From: Algoriphagus sediminis
GTDB taxonomy: Bacteria > Bacteroidota > Bacteroidia > Cytophagales > Cyclobacteriaceae
Length of the DNA stretch: 64,000 bases
Direction: 5' to 3'
Assembly (NCBI RefSeq): GCF_030403435.1
Contig: NZ_JAUEPH010000002.1
Span: 1 to 64,000 of the forward strand
In this document: positions 1 to 8,686 of the stretch, piece after piece
Layout of the letters: each line of letters starts with the position of its first letter
How positions within the stretch are numbered: the stretch's first letter is position 1
Notes under the pieces: generated by a model
Told to the model about the DNA's origin: nothing
The model's input: only the letters and a program-made list of their open reading frames with translations
Database searches by the model: none
Position numbers and translations under genes: made by a program

Positions 1-56
1 AGCCCTGCAGCGCCGATGGTACTGGGGTTACACCCGGGAGAGTAGGTCGCCGCCAC
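1..56 (+). rRNA. rrf: 5S ribosomal RNA, 3' end (partial)
   Basis: The first bases carry the typical end of a bacterial 5S rRNA: a GGTACTGGGGTTACACCCGG-like helix followed by GGGAGAGTAGGTCGCCGCC. The 5' part lies outside the window, so an rRNA operon most likely ends here. The exact 3' end is estimated because its pairing partner is not visible. A hairpin terminator follows directly. Confidence 0.85.
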
Positions 57-64
57 TTTATTCT

Positions 65-100
65 AAAGCCCTTTGGTCATCCCATGGGGCTTTTTCTTTT
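65..100 (+). terminator. Rho-independent terminator of the rRNA operon
   Basis: AAAGCCC (65-71) pairs with GGGCTTT (87-93) around a 15-base loop and is followed by a T-rich run to base 100. It lies just after the 5S rRNA end, where an rRNA operon terminator is expected. Confidence 0.8.
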
Positions 101-134
101 ATAAGGCATTTTATAAAGTACTTAGCCTATTAAA

Positions 135-146
135 TGACTTTTATCA
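135..146. promoter_or_regulatory. FNR/CRP-type operator upstream of the stress-like gene
   Basis: TGACTTTTATCA fits TGA-N6-TCA, the half-site spacing of FNR/CRP-family operators. It lies about 70 bases before the ATG at 216. The 17 bases TGACTTTTATCAGTTTT are found again, identical, on the minus strand upstream of hemN. Function is inferred from the motif and its target genes. Confidence 0.65.
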
Positions 147-215
147 GTTTTCTACCAAGCTTTGGTCAACCACTGAAAACGATTCCAGGACTAGTTTTGA
201 GTAAAATAGTTTCTC

Positions 216-842
216 ATGCAGGTCCAACCAAGCTATGTTTCCCAATTTGAATTACCAGTAGTCCTTCTGAAGGAAACCTACTGCAAAGTACTGGAACCTA
301 CTTTTTTGCCTGGAGGGAACGATAATAAAGATTGCTACCAAGGAAGGAACCCTAGCTTAATCACTGTGGATCTGAATAGAACCTTGGAATGGCTTCACGA
401 TCACCCTCTTCCAAAGCCATTAGAAAATGAAGTTTGTACTATTCCTGTTTTACTTCATGTAAAGCAGTTTTCAACCCAACATTTGCTTTTTCACTATGAC
501 GGGACTCCTCAATCTTCTCGGGTGATTAAAGAATTTATAAACCTTTTTAAAAATCTCATTGGACAGTCAAGGGCTACTATTATCTCTCCCTCCTTTATCC
601 CCAAGTCAAAAATCAAAGAAGAGAGAGAGATCATCCAATTAATCTCAAAGCATACAAGAGAGACGAGTTTTATCAAGTTCAACTTCCAACGAATTGGTGA
701 TTTTTGGTCCTACGCCGTGAAAAAAGATTGTACACTCTTTGTCACCACAAAGAACTACCAAGCCGATCTGGCCAAAGTTCTTTTTCATTTTTATAAAGGA
801 GAAATGTGGAGTGATAAGCTATCATTTTTCCTTACGATGTAA
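216..842 (+). CDS. Universal-stress-protein-like protein (degenerate)
   Basis: This 208-residue soluble protein has no signal peptide or membrane segment. Around residue 93 the stretch LLFHYDGTPQSSRVIKEF resembles the start of the second UspA domain of two-domain Bacteroidetes universal stress proteins (YDGS-S---I--F), and the remainder fits an alpha/beta domain. The first half is too divergent to recognise and the usual ATP-binding glycines are not obvious, so it may be a decayed or specialised member. It precedes the cbb3 oxidase genes and has an FNR-type operator in front. Usp genes are commonly controlled by FNR-like regulators and found near terminal oxidases in this phylum. The family call is tentative. 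Confidence 0.5.
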   Translation: MQVQPSYVSQFELPVVLLKETYCKVLEPTFLPGGNDNKDCYQGRNPSLITVDLNRTLEWLHDHPLPKPLENEVCTIPVLLHVKQFSTQHLLFHYDGTPQSSRVIKEFINLFKNLIGQSRATIISPSFIPKSKIKEEREIIQLISKHTRETSFIKFNFQRIGDFWSYAVKKDCTLFVTTKNYQADLAKVLFHFYKGEMWSDKLSFFLTM

Positions 843-855
843 TTATTTGAATAAG

Positions 856-867
856 TGAGATTTATCA
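856..867. promoter_or_regulatory. FNR/CRP-type operator upstream of ccoI
   Basis: TGAGATTTATCA matches TGA-N6-TCA and shares the right half TTTATCAG with the sites at 135-146 and 10814-10825. It lies 43 bases before the ccoI start and probably drives the whole cco operon under low oxygen. This is inferred from sequence only. Confidence 0.6.
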
Positions 868-909
868 GAAAAATAAATATCAGGAGCTAAGAAAAAGGGC
901 AGGAGATAG

Positions 910-3339
910 ATGAGAAGAGAGAATCCAAATATAGTTGAAGCTAAATGTTATCACTGTGGGGAATCCTGTGAAGACGAGCGAATTCGATTTGAAGAGAAGG
1001 ATTTTTGCTGTCAGGGCTGTAAGCTTGTCTATGAAGTTTTATCAGAGAATGATCTTTGTAATTATTATCAGATCGAAGAGTTTCCAGGTGAAAGTCAAAA
1101 AGCAAAGTCTGCAAGAGCAAATCGCTTTGACTATCTAAATGATCCAGAGATCGAACAGAAGCTTCTGGATTTTAAAAACGAAACTGAAACACATTACACC
1201 TTCCATATCCCTTTAATTCATTGTGCTTCCTGTATTTGGCTTCTAGAGAATTTAAATCACATCAATCAGGGAGTTATTTCAAGCAGGGTTGATTTCGTAA
1301 AGAAAAAAGTTCAAATCCGGATTAGTAATGACCGACTTTCCCTGAAGGAACTGGTGGTGTTACTTTCTAGCCTCGGATATGAACCTCGGATAAATCTTTC
1401 TGATCTTGGTAAAAAAGAAAGGCCAAAGGCAGATAAAAAGACCATTAATAGGTTAGCGGTAGCAGGTTTTTGCTTTGGAAATATGATGCTTTTCAGTCTT
1501 CCAGAGTACTTTTCTGAAAGAGAGTTGCTGGATGAAAACTTCCAAAGTGTATTTAACTACCTAAATGTATTACTCTCTCTTCCAATAGTTTTCTATGCTG
1601 CAGTGGACTATTATAATTCTGCATGGAATTCTTTAAAAAGGAAAAAGATAAATATGGATGTCCCCATCGTAATGGGGATTATCGCTCTTTTCCTTTATTC
1701 CCTTTGGGAGATTTTTATTCATCAGGAGGCAGGCTATATGGATAGTCTGGGAGGATTATTATTCTTCCTTTTGCTAGGAAAAATTTACCAGCAAAAAACC
1801 TTTGCTACGCTTGAATTTGATAGGGATTACAAAGCTTATTTTCCAGTTTCGGTAACTCGGTTTAAAAAGGATACCGAAGAAGTGATTCCTTTGACTAAGG
1901 TAAGTGTGGGCGACATTCTCTTGGTAAGAGATGAAGAATTGATCCCAGCCGACTGTATTTTATTAGATAATCAGTGTTATATCGACTACAGCTTTGTCAC
2001 CGGCGAGGAAGTTCCTGTAAAAATTTCTAAAGGAGAGTTGATTTATGCAGGAGGCAGGCTCAAAGGTGATCAGGTTAAAATGACGGTACAAAAATCGCCA
2101 TCCCAGGGTTATCTAACAGATCTTTGGAACAATGACTCTTTTGAAAAGTCCAAAGATTCTGGTCTAGTGCCATTATCGAATAAAATAAGTGCTGTTTTTA
2201 CTCGGTCAGTGCTTTCAATTGCTTTTGCTGCGCTCATTTTTTGGTCTTTTACAGATTTTGGAATTGGGGTAAAGGCCTTTGTTTCGGTTTTAATTGTGGC
2301 CTGTCCTTGTGCTTTGGCCATGTCTACTCCATTTACTCTTGGAAATACTTTGAGAATATTTGGACGAAACAGGCTTTATCTAAAGAATGCAGGAGTCATC
2401 GAGCGAATGGCTGAGTCAGATACCTTCGTTTTTGATAAGACCGGAACTCTTACAGATACTGCAAAGGCAAGCATTCAATATCATGGAGAAGAACTGAGTA
2501 TTCAAAGCAGGAGAATTCTCAAATCCATGGTGGAGTACTCTACCCACCCATTGAGCAATAGAATCAACCAATGGCTAGGCCCTATAGAAAAGTTCGGTTT
2601 GGACTCTATAGAAGAAAAACGTGGCAAGGGTCTCGAGGCCAGATTTCTTGGCCAGCAATTTAGACTCGGTTCTGAGGAGTTTACTGAAAAGGTTATTGGG
2701 AAAGAATCACTGAAAGGCAATTTGGTTTGCTTTACCGTAGAGGACATTCTAATTGGCTATTTTGAAATTCAATCTGGTCTTCGGAAAGAGGCAGAATCCG
2801 TGGTGGAAGAGCTTAGTCAGGAATGTGAAATTCACCTACTATCAGGAGATCATTCTCATGAGCGCAAAAAACTTAAGGAGAAGCTTCCTGGAATTTCTGA
2901 GTTCCATTTTAACCAAAGTCCTAAGGATAAATTGAATCATATGGGGGAATTGAAAACCCATGGGTCAAAATCAATCATGGTCGGTGATGGCCTGAATGAT
3001 GCGGGTGCTTTGCAGGAAAGTTATGTAGGGATAGCCCTGACGGATGAAATCAGCCATTTTTCACCAGCTAGTGATGGGATCTTGGATGCACGGTCATTCG
3101 GGATCATTCCGCAGTTTCTGGCTTTCTCACGGTCTACCAAAAATGTAATTAAGGCAAGCTTTGCCTTAAGCTTCATCTACAATATTGTAGGAATAAGCTT
3201 TGCCGTTCAGGGTCTTTTGAGCCCTGTTTTCTGTGCCATTCTTATGCCTCTTAGTAGTATTTCAGTGGTATTGTTTACCACTCTTTCAACAAATGTGATC
3301 GCCTGGAAACAGGGGCTCTTTAAAATTAAATCGAATTGA
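910..3339 (+). CDS. ccoI: Copper-translocating P1B-type ATPase for cbb3 oxidase assembly
   Basis: CcoI/FixI exports or delivers copper across the inner membrane for the CuB centre of cbb3 oxidase. Seen in the 809 residues: an N-terminal cysteine-rich metal-binding module (C13-Y-H-C16 and a CCQGC motif), a heavy-metal-associated CASC motif (C105, C108), membrane helices, the ion-path CPC motif (C465-P-C467), the phosphorylation motif DKTGTLT (D509) and the hinge GDGLND (692-697). The N-terminal zinc-finger-like module before the HMA domain is typical of FixI-type pumps. The gene opens the operon ccoI-ccoS-ccoNO-ccoQ-ccoP, has an FNR-type site upstream, and ends one base before ccoS. Confidence 0.96.
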   Translation: MRRENPNIVEAKCYHCGESCEDERIRFEEKDFCCQGCKLVYEVLSENDLCNYYQIEEFPGESQKAKSARANRFDYLNDPEIEQKLLDFKNETETHYTFHIPLIHCASCIWLLENLNHINQGVISSRVDFVKKKVQIRISNDRLSLKELVVLLSSLGYEPRINLSDLGKKERPKADKKTINRLAVAGFCFGNMMLFSLPEYFSERELLDENFQSVFNYLNVLLSLPIVFYAAVDYYNSAWNSLKRKKINMDVPIVMGIIALFLYSLWEIFIHQEAGYMDSLGGLLFFLLLGKIYQQKTFATLEFDRDYKAYFPVSVTRFKKDTEEVIPLTKVSVGDILLVRDEELIPADCILLDNQCYIDYSFVTGEEVPVKISKGELIYAGGRLKGDQVKMTVQKSPSQGYLTDLWNNDSFEKSKDSGLVPLSNKISAVFTRSVLSIAFAALIFWSFTDFGIGVKAFVSVLIVACPCALAMSTPFTLGNTLRIFGRNRLYLKNAGVIERMAESDTFVFDKTGTLTDTAKASIQYHGEELSIQSRRILKSMVEYSTHPLSNRINQWLGPIEKFGLDSIEEKRGKGLEARFLGQQFRLGSEEFTEKVIGKESLKGNLVCFTVEDILIGYFEIQSGLRKEAESVVEELSQECEIHLLSGDHSHERKKLKEKLPGISEFHFNQSPKDKLNHMGELKTHGSKSIMVGDGLNDAGALQESYVGIALTDEISHFSPASDGILDARSFGIIPQFLAFSRSTKNVIKASFALSFIYNIVGISFAVQGLLSPVFCAILMPLSSISVVLFTTLSTNVIAWKQGLFKIKSN

Positions 3340-3340
3340 A

Positions 3341-3520
3341 ATGGAAGTTATTTTTCTATTGATAGCGATAAGTCTGGTACTGGCAGTGAGCTTTCTGCTT
3401 CTCTTTTTCCGTGCGAATAAAGGGGGACAGTTTGATGACAATCACACGCCAGCCATTCGAATTTTATTTGATAATGAACACAAACAAAAAGTAAAAAAAG
3501 ACCAACCAAAAAAAACCTAG
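3341..3520 (+). CDS. ccoS: cbb3-type oxidase assembly protein CcoS
   Basis: A 59-residue protein starting MEVIFLLIAISLVLAVSF: one N-terminal membrane helix (residues 3-23), then FFRANKGGQFDD, the hallmark G-QFDD motif of CcoS/FixS, and a lysine-rich tail. CcoS is needed to insert cofactors (haem and copper) into the catalytic subunit. It starts one base after the ccoI stop and ends four bases before ccoN-ccoO, so translation is probably coupled. Confidence 0.93.
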   Translation: MEVIFLLIAISLVLAVSFLLLFFRANKGGQFDDNHTPAIRILFDNEHKQKVKKDQPKKT

Positions 3521-3524
3521 TCCT

Positions 3525-5657
3525 ATGAATGATTCTACTTTGGAGCGGTTCGAATACGACAATAAAATTGTCAAGTATTTTGGAGCTGCAACTATGATTT
3601 GGGGCGTTGTTGGGATGCTCGTCGGAGTGATTGCGGCTACCCAGTTGTTTCTGCCAGAAGCAAACCTGGGAAATCCGTATACCACTTTCGGAAGAATCCG
3701 GCCCTTACACACAAATGCTGTGATTTTTGCCTTTGTGGGAAATGCGATCTTTGCTGGGGTTTATTACTCCATGCCACGATTGCTAAAAACTCCCATGTGG
3801 AACAAAGCGCTAAGCTATTTCCATTTTTGGGGATGGCAATTGATTATCCTATCGGCGGCTTTAACACTTCCACTTGGATTGACTACCTCAAAGGAGTATG
3901 CCGAGCTTGAATGGCCAATTGATATTGCCATTGCACTTGTTTGGGTAGCTTTTGGTGCTAATATGATTGGCACTGTGCTGAAGAGAAGAGAGCGTCACAT
4001 GTATGTTGCCATTTGGTTTTATCTGGCTTCATTCGTTACGGTAGCGGTCTTGCACATCTTCAATTCACTCGCTCTTCCAGTTGGATTATTTAAAAGTTAT
4101 TCAGCATATGCAGGGGTTCAGGATGCACTAGTCCAGTGGTGGTATGGACATAATGCGGTGGCATTTTTCTTAACTACTCCCTTTCTTGGGCTGATGTATT
4201 ATTATTTGCCTAAAGCGGCAAATAGGCCTGTATATTCATACAAGCTATCCATTATCCACTTTTGGGCCCTGATATTTATTTACATGTGGGCTGGCCCTCA
4301 CCACCTTTTATACACTTCACTTCCTGAATGGGCACAGGTTCTGGGAGTGGCATTTTCTGTAATGCTGATTGCTCCCTCATGGGGAGGTATGGTGAATGGA
4401 CTTTTAACACTTAGAGGAGCATGGGATAAGGTTAGGACAGATCCTGTTTTGAAATTCATGGTAGTTGCTATTACCGCATACGGTATGGCCACTTTCGAAG
4501 GACCCATGCTTTCACTTAAAAACGTGAATGCCATCGCTCACTACACGGACTGGATCGTAGGTCACGTACACATCGGTGGATTAGGATGGAATGGATTCCT
4601 GACTTTTGGTATGCTTTATTGGCTTTGGCCAAAGATGTGGAAGACAAAAATCTATTCCACCAAACTTGCTAACACCCACTTTTGGATGGGGACTTTGGGG
4701 ATTATTTTCTATGCCCTTCCACTGTATGTTGCTGCTTTGACCCAATTCTTCATGCTAAGAGAATTTGACGAAATGGGAAGATTGTCTTACGGTAACTTCC
4801 TTGAGACTGTCGTTCAGATTGTTCCGATGTACATGATTAGAGCCTTTGGTGGTCTACTTTACTTGGGTGGTGCTATTGTGATGTGTTATAATTTGGTGAA
4901 GACAGCTGCACAGGGAAGCTTCCAGGAAACTGAAGAGGATTCCGCTCCTGCTTTGGCTAAAAACTACAATCCTAAAGGAGAGTTTTGGCACAGAGCATGG
5001 GAAAGAAAGCCTGTTTTCTTCACCGTTCTTGCTACTGTCGCAATTTTGATAGGTGGTGCGATTGAGATCATCCCGACTATTTTGGTGAAATCAAATGTTC
5101 CTACCATCAGTTCAGTGAAACCATATACACCACTTGAGCTCGAGGGTAGAGATATTTATATAGAGAATGGTTGTGTGGGATGTCATTCCCAGATGATTCG
5201 TCCGTTCAGGTTTGAGACTGAGCGATATGGGGAATACTCCAAAGCAGGTGAATTCGTCTATGACAGACCATTTCTTTGGGGCTCAAAGCGAACAGGTCCG
5301 GACCTTCATCGAGAAGGAGGAAAATACCCAGACAGCTGGCATTATTTCCACATGACGGACCCTAGAAGTATGTCTCCGGGATCATTAATGCCTCCGTATC
5401 CTTGGATGGCCACTAATGAGAATGATTACTCAGATCTTCCGGCGAAGATCAGAACCCTTCAAAGTCTTGGAGTCCCTTATCCAGAGGGATATGACGAAGA
5501 AGCCGTGGCAGAACTGGAAACTCAAGCTCGGGAGGTGGTCGCTAATTTGAAAGACGCAGGAATTGAAGTGATGCCGAATACGGAAATAGTAGCATTGATT
5601 GCTTATCTCCAGAGATTGGGTACAGATATTAAAGCTCCTACAGCTGATAACCAATAA
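3525..5657 (+). CDS. ccoNO: cbb3-type cytochrome c oxidase, fused subunits I and II (CcoN-CcoO)
   Basis: This is the catalytic core of the high-affinity terminal oxidase, reducing O2 at the CuB/haem b3 centre. Residues 1 to about 480 are CcoN with twelve or so membrane helices and all expected histidines: H62 (low-spin haem b), H209, H259 and H260 (CuB), H347 (haem b3) and H349 (low-spin haem). Each is offset by two from the Pseudomonas stutzeri numbering as I recall it. A membrane anchor near residue 500 leads into CcoO with one haem c site C550-V-G-C-H554 and the QMIRPFR motif. In proteobacteria CcoN and CcoO are separate proteins; the single 710-residue chain is the usual Bacteroidetes form. 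Confidence 0.97.
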   Translation: MNDSTLERFEYDNKIVKYFGAATMIWGVVGMLVGVIAATQLFLPEANLGNPYTTFGRIRPLHTNAVIFAFVGNAIFAGVYYSMPRLLKTPMWNKALSYFHFWGWQLIILSAALTLPLGLTTSKEYAELEWPIDIAIALVWVAFGANMIGTVLKRRERHMYVAIWFYLASFVTVAVLHIFNSLALPVGLFKSYSAYAGVQDALVQWWYGHNAVAFFLTTPFLGLMYYYLPKAANRPVYSYKLSIIHFWALIFIYMWAGPHHLLYTSLPEWAQVLGVAFSVMLIAPSWGGMVNGLLTLRGAWDKVRTDPVLKFMVVAITAYGMATFEGPMLSLKNVNAIAHYTDWIVGHVHIGGLGWNGFLTFGMLYWLWPKMWKTKIYSTKLANTHFWMGTLGIIFYALPLYVAALTQFFMLREFDEMGRLSYGNFLETVVQIVPMYMIRAFGGLLYLGGAIVMCYNLVKTAAQGSFQETEEDSAPALAKNYNPKGEFWHRAWERKPVFFTVLATVAILIGGAIEIIPTILVKSNVPTISSVKPYTPLELEGRDIYIENGCVGCHSQMIRPFRFETERYGEYSKAGEFVYDRPFLWGSKRTGPDLHREGGKYPDSWHYFHMTDPRSMSPGSLMPPYPWMATNENDYSDLPAKIRTLQSLGVPYPEGYDEEAVAELETQAREVVANLKDAGIEVMPNTEIVALIAYLQRLGTDIKAPTADNQ

Positions 5658-5668
5658 TTGACAAGGCT

Positions 5669-5854
5669 ATGTATAAAGAAGTATTAAGATCAATCGAGAA
5701 CATAGAAATCTATCCAGTGATTTCCCTTGTCATATTTGTAGCATTCTTTCTAGGAATGTTTGTATGGGTACTTCGTGTACCAAAGAGCCATATTGAGCAT
5801 ATGGAAAATTTGCCTATTGATGAAGACGAAAATTTAACCTCCCAGCAGCAATGA
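5669..5854 (+). CDS. ccoQ: cbb3 oxidase small subunit CcoQ
   Basis: A 61-residue single-span protein: a short N-terminal amphipathic part, a membrane helix at about residues 16-35 (YPVISLVIFVAFFLGMFVWV) and an acidic tail. Size, topology and place between ccoNO and ccoP identify CcoQ, which stabilises the oxidase complex. Its TGA stop overlaps the ccoP ATG (ATGA). Confidence 0.88.
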   Translation: MYKEVLRSIENIEIYPVISLVIFVAFFLGMFVWVLRVPKSHIEHMENLPIDEDENLTSQQQ

Positions 5855-6783
5855 AAAAGAAGCTTTTAACCCTAGTTATTTTTGCACTTGCTTTCGTGAC
5901 CAATTCCTTTGGTCAGGAAGCATCGGAGCCAAGTTTCAGTTATACAGACTTAAGTTCAGATCAGCTGATTTTAATGTCGGTATTAGGCGTTTTGGTCATT
6001 GTGATTGTTCTCTTACTCTTCCAAATGATCTACTTAATGTCATTTATGACGGCAGTGTTCAAGAAGGAGAATCCTGAATATGCGAATGAACCGAGCTGGT
6101 GGGAGTCTTTTAAGGAGAAGTTTGTAACAGGTAAGGTGGATGAGGCCTACGGAGAAGCAGAAGAGGCCAAACTTATGGCTGACCACTCCTACGATGGTAT
6201 TCATGAATTGGATAATTTCATGCCTCCTTGGCTACAATATGTATTCATCGGAACAATTGTTTTTGCTGTGGTTTATTTCACGAACTACACTGTATTGGGT
6301 ATAGGAAAAACCGGTATTGAGGAGTATGAAGAGGAGCTTAGGCTGGAAGCCATTGCAGCTGAAGAAAGAAATGCAAATATGCTGGCTAGCATAGACGAAA
6401 GTACAGTTGTATTTGACGAGTCAAGTACCAGTATGACTGGTGGTAAGACCATATTCGAGGCAAATTGTGCAGCTTGTCATGCTCAGGATGGTGGCGGTGG
6501 AGTAGGTCCAAATCTTACAGATGACTACTGGATTCATGGTGGTTCAATCTCTGATATTTTCACCGTAGTCAAATATGGAGTCATTGAAAAAGGAATGGTC
6601 CCTTGGGAAGATCAGCTAAGCCCAGAAGAGATGCAGCAGGTATCAAGCTACATTTTTGCAATGAGGGGAACCACACCGGCTGCTCCAAAGGATCCCCAAG
6701 GTGAATTATATGTACCTGAAGACTTGACTGAGGAAACTACCTCTGACAGCACTGCCGTCTCTGAAACTGCAGAAGTAGAATAA
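5851..6783 (+). CDS. ccoP: cbb3 oxidase cytochrome c subunit CcoP (single haem c)
   Basis: CcoP brings electrons from soluble cytochrome c to the CcoO haem. The 310-residue protein has a signal-like N terminus (cleavable or first helix, ends FGQ near residue 21), a membrane helix at about 40-65, a second helix near 130-150 after the HELDNFMPPWL motif, and one cytochrome c domain with C206-A-A-C-H210 and a later methionine in the KGMVPW motif as likely axial ligand. Proteobacterial CcoP has two haem c sites; only one CxxCH is present here, as seen in other Bacteroidetes. The tail is acidic and Thr/Ser-rich. Last gene before a strong hairpin at 6790-6815. Confidence 0.93.
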   Translation: MKKKLLTLVIFALAFVTNSFGQEASEPSFSYTDLSSDQLILMSVLGVLVIVIVLLLFQMIYLMSFMTAVFKKENPEYANEPSWWESFKEKFVTGKVDEAYGEAEEAKLMADHSYDGIHELDNFMPPWLQYVFIGTIVFAVVYFTNYTVLGIGKTGIEEYEEELRLEAIAAEERNANMLASIDESTVVFDESSTSMTGGKTIFEANCAACHAQDGGGGVGPNLTDDYWIHGGSISDIFTVVKYGVIEKGMVPWEDQLSPEEMQQVSSYIFAMRGTTPAAPKDPQGELYVPEDLTEETTSDSTAVSETAEVE

Positions 6784-6789
6784 AATTAT

Positions 6790-6815
6790 GGCCGGAAAAA
6801 TTTTTCCGGCCTTTT
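6790..6815 (+). terminator. Perfect-palindrome hairpin between ccoP and ccoG
   Basis: GGCCGGAAAAA (6790-6800) is followed immediately by its exact complement TTTTTCCGGCC (6801-6811) and then more T. This is a strong intrinsic terminator ending only about 12 bases before the ccoG ATG. It should reduce read-through from the oxidase subunits into the assembly genes. Confidence 0.75.
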
Positions 6816-6827
6816 TCCCTATTCAAA

Positions 6828-8252
6828 ATGGCAAAGAAAAATCCACATCTTAACCCAGAAACTTTTAGAGATTCTCTTGCAACAGTTCAGGAGGATGGTA
6901 AGCGAAATTGGGTTTATCCAAAGAAAGTTTCTGGTATTTTCTACAAATACAGAACCTATCTGTCATGGGTTCTTTTGGCAATTCTATTTGCAGGGCCTTT
7001 CATCAGGATCGATGGAAGACCTTACATGCTTTTCAATATTTTTGAAAGGAAGTTCATCATCTTTGGCGCCCCATTTTGGCCTCAAGACACTCATTTACTT
7101 ATTTTCCTATTGTTGATTTTCTTTGTTTTTGTCATCCTCTTTACGGTTGTTTTTGGGCGTGTTTGGTGCGGTTGGGCTTGTCCTCAGACGTTGTTTATGG
7201 AGATGGTTTTTAGAAAAATCGAGTATTGGATTGAGGGAGATGCTAATCAGCAAAGGGTGTTGAATGCTAAGCCATGGGATCAGGAGAAAATCCTTAAGAA
7301 AGGAAGCAAGACTCTAATATTCGCGGTCTTTTCTCTATTGATAGGCCATCTGGTAATGGCTTACCTAATTGGGGTTGATCAGGTTAAGGAAATTGTTACT
7401 CAACCACCTACAGCAAATATGGCGGGTTTTATAGGCTTGGTTGCTTTCTCAGGAATCTTCATGTTTGTGTTTACTTGGTTCAGGGAGCAAGCTTGTTTGG
7501 TTGTCTGTCCTTATGGCCGTCTTCAGGGGGTACTTTTGGATAATAACTCCATTAATGTCATGTACGACTATGTACGCGGAGAGCCCAGAGGTCCAATACG
7601 AAAAAATGAGCTCCAAAATGATTCTAAGGGTGATTGCATTGATTGCAACCTTTGTGTGCAGGTCTGCCCTACAGGAATTGATATTCGGAATGGGGTACAG
7701 ATGGAATGTGTAAACTGTACTGCTTGCATAGATGCCTGCGATGAGGTAATGGTAAAAGTCGAAAGACCAAAAGGACTGATTCGTTACGCTTCTGAAAACA
7801 GTATCCAAGAGGGTGTTCAAAAGCTTTTGACAGGACGGGTAAAAGGCTATATGGTAGTTTTGACTATTCTTGTTGCCGCGTTTATTACGCTGATAGCTAC
7901 ACGGGATATTCTACAAGGCACCGTCACCCGTTTCCCGGGAATGACTTATCAAATGCGTGATGATGGAACGGTTTCAAATCTCTACGAAATCACTCTAATC
8001 AATAAGACCTTCGAACCTCAGGAAGTCTCGCTGGAGCCACTGGCCGATGGGATGAAGTTGGAAATGCTTGGAGATCAAAATTGGGTTTTAGAGCCTCAGT
8101 CTAAGTTTGAGGGAAGGTTTTTCCTTGTGAAGGATCAAAACCAAATATCAAAGACACAGGAAAATGTTGAGATTTCTTTGAAGCATGAAAATGAAGAAAT
8201 TGATAAAATCGAAACAAGTTTTATGGCTCCTTTGAGCCAAAGCGAAAAATAA
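6828..8252 (+). CDS. ccoG: cbb3 oxidase accessory protein, polyferredoxin CcoG
   Basis: CcoG (RdxA/FixG) is a membrane polyferredoxin that acts as a cupric reductase during cbb3 assembly. Seen in 474 residues: five membrane helices (about 40-60, 90-110, 160-180, 195-215, 340-360), a GRVWCGWACPQT motif, two ferredoxin clusters CIDCNLCVQVCP and CVNCTACIDAC (about 265-305), and a C-terminal Ig-like FixG domain after residue 375. It is followed after 8 bases by ccoH. The hairpin just upstream suggests it may also have separate expression. Confidence 0.96.
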   Translation: MAKKNPHLNPETFRDSLATVQEDGKRNWVYPKKVSGIFYKYRTYLSWVLLAILFAGPFIRIDGRPYMLFNIFERKFIIFGAPFWPQDTHLLIFLLLIFFVFVILFTVVFGRVWCGWACPQTLFMEMVFRKIEYWIEGDANQQRVLNAKPWDQEKILKKGSKTLIFAVFSLLIGHLVMAYLIGVDQVKEIVTQPPTANMAGFIGLVAFSGIFMFVFTWFREQACLVVCPYGRLQGVLLDNNSINVMYDYVRGEPRGPIRKNELQNDSKGDCIDCNLCVQVCPTGIDIRNGVQMECVNCTACIDACDEVMVKVERPKGLIRYASENSIQEGVQKLLTGRVKGYMVVLTILVAAFITLIATRDILQGTVTRFPGMTYQMRDDGTVSNLYEITLINKTFEPQEVSLEPLADGMKLEMLGDQNWVLEPQSKFEGRFFLVKDQNQISKTQENVEISLKHENEEIDKIETSFMAPLSQSEK

Positions 8253-8260
8253 AGAAGAAA

Positions 8261-8686
8261 ATGAATTGGGGACATGGAATAGTTTTAGCCATTGTGGGTT
8301 TTGTAGCGATCATTATGACTATGGTAGTCATTTCAGTAAGGATGACTGGAATAGAATTGGTGACCGATGACTATTACGCGCAGGAGATTGATTATCAAAA
8401 TCAGATTGATCGGGAGACTTTTGCAAATCAGTTGGATCGTCAAGTAATCGAATTCGATGGTCAAAGTAAGACCTTGCTTTTTGATTTACCGAAGGGAACT
8501 GAAGCTAATCTTGAGCTCTTTCGACCTTCCGATGAGACACTCGATCAGCAAATTGATTTTCAAGTGGAAACGGATACAAGGACATCCGTTTCAGTGGCCG
8601 AGCTTAAAAGGGGTTATTGGCGGGTTCAGCTTCGCTGGCAGGAAAATGGAGTAGAATTATACGAGGAGAAGAAAATTAGTATTTGA
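8261..8686 (+). CDS. ccoH: cbb3 oxidase assembly protein, FixH/CcoH family
   Basis: A 141-residue protein with one N-terminal membrane helix (GIVLAIVGFVAIIMTMVVISV) and a periplasmic beta-rich domain beginning with the FixH-type DDYYAQEIDYQ motif. FixH/CcoH helps assemble the oxidase and interacts with CcoI and CcoN. Its stop shares one base with the next start (TGATG), indicating translational coupling. Confidence 0.88.
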   Translation: MNWGHGIVLAIVGFVAIIMTMVVISVRMTGIELVTDDYYAQEIDYQNQIDRETFANQLDRQVIEFDGQSKTLLFDLPKGTEANLELFRPSDETLDQQIDFQVETDTRTSVSVAELKRGYWRVQLRWQENGVELYEEKKISI

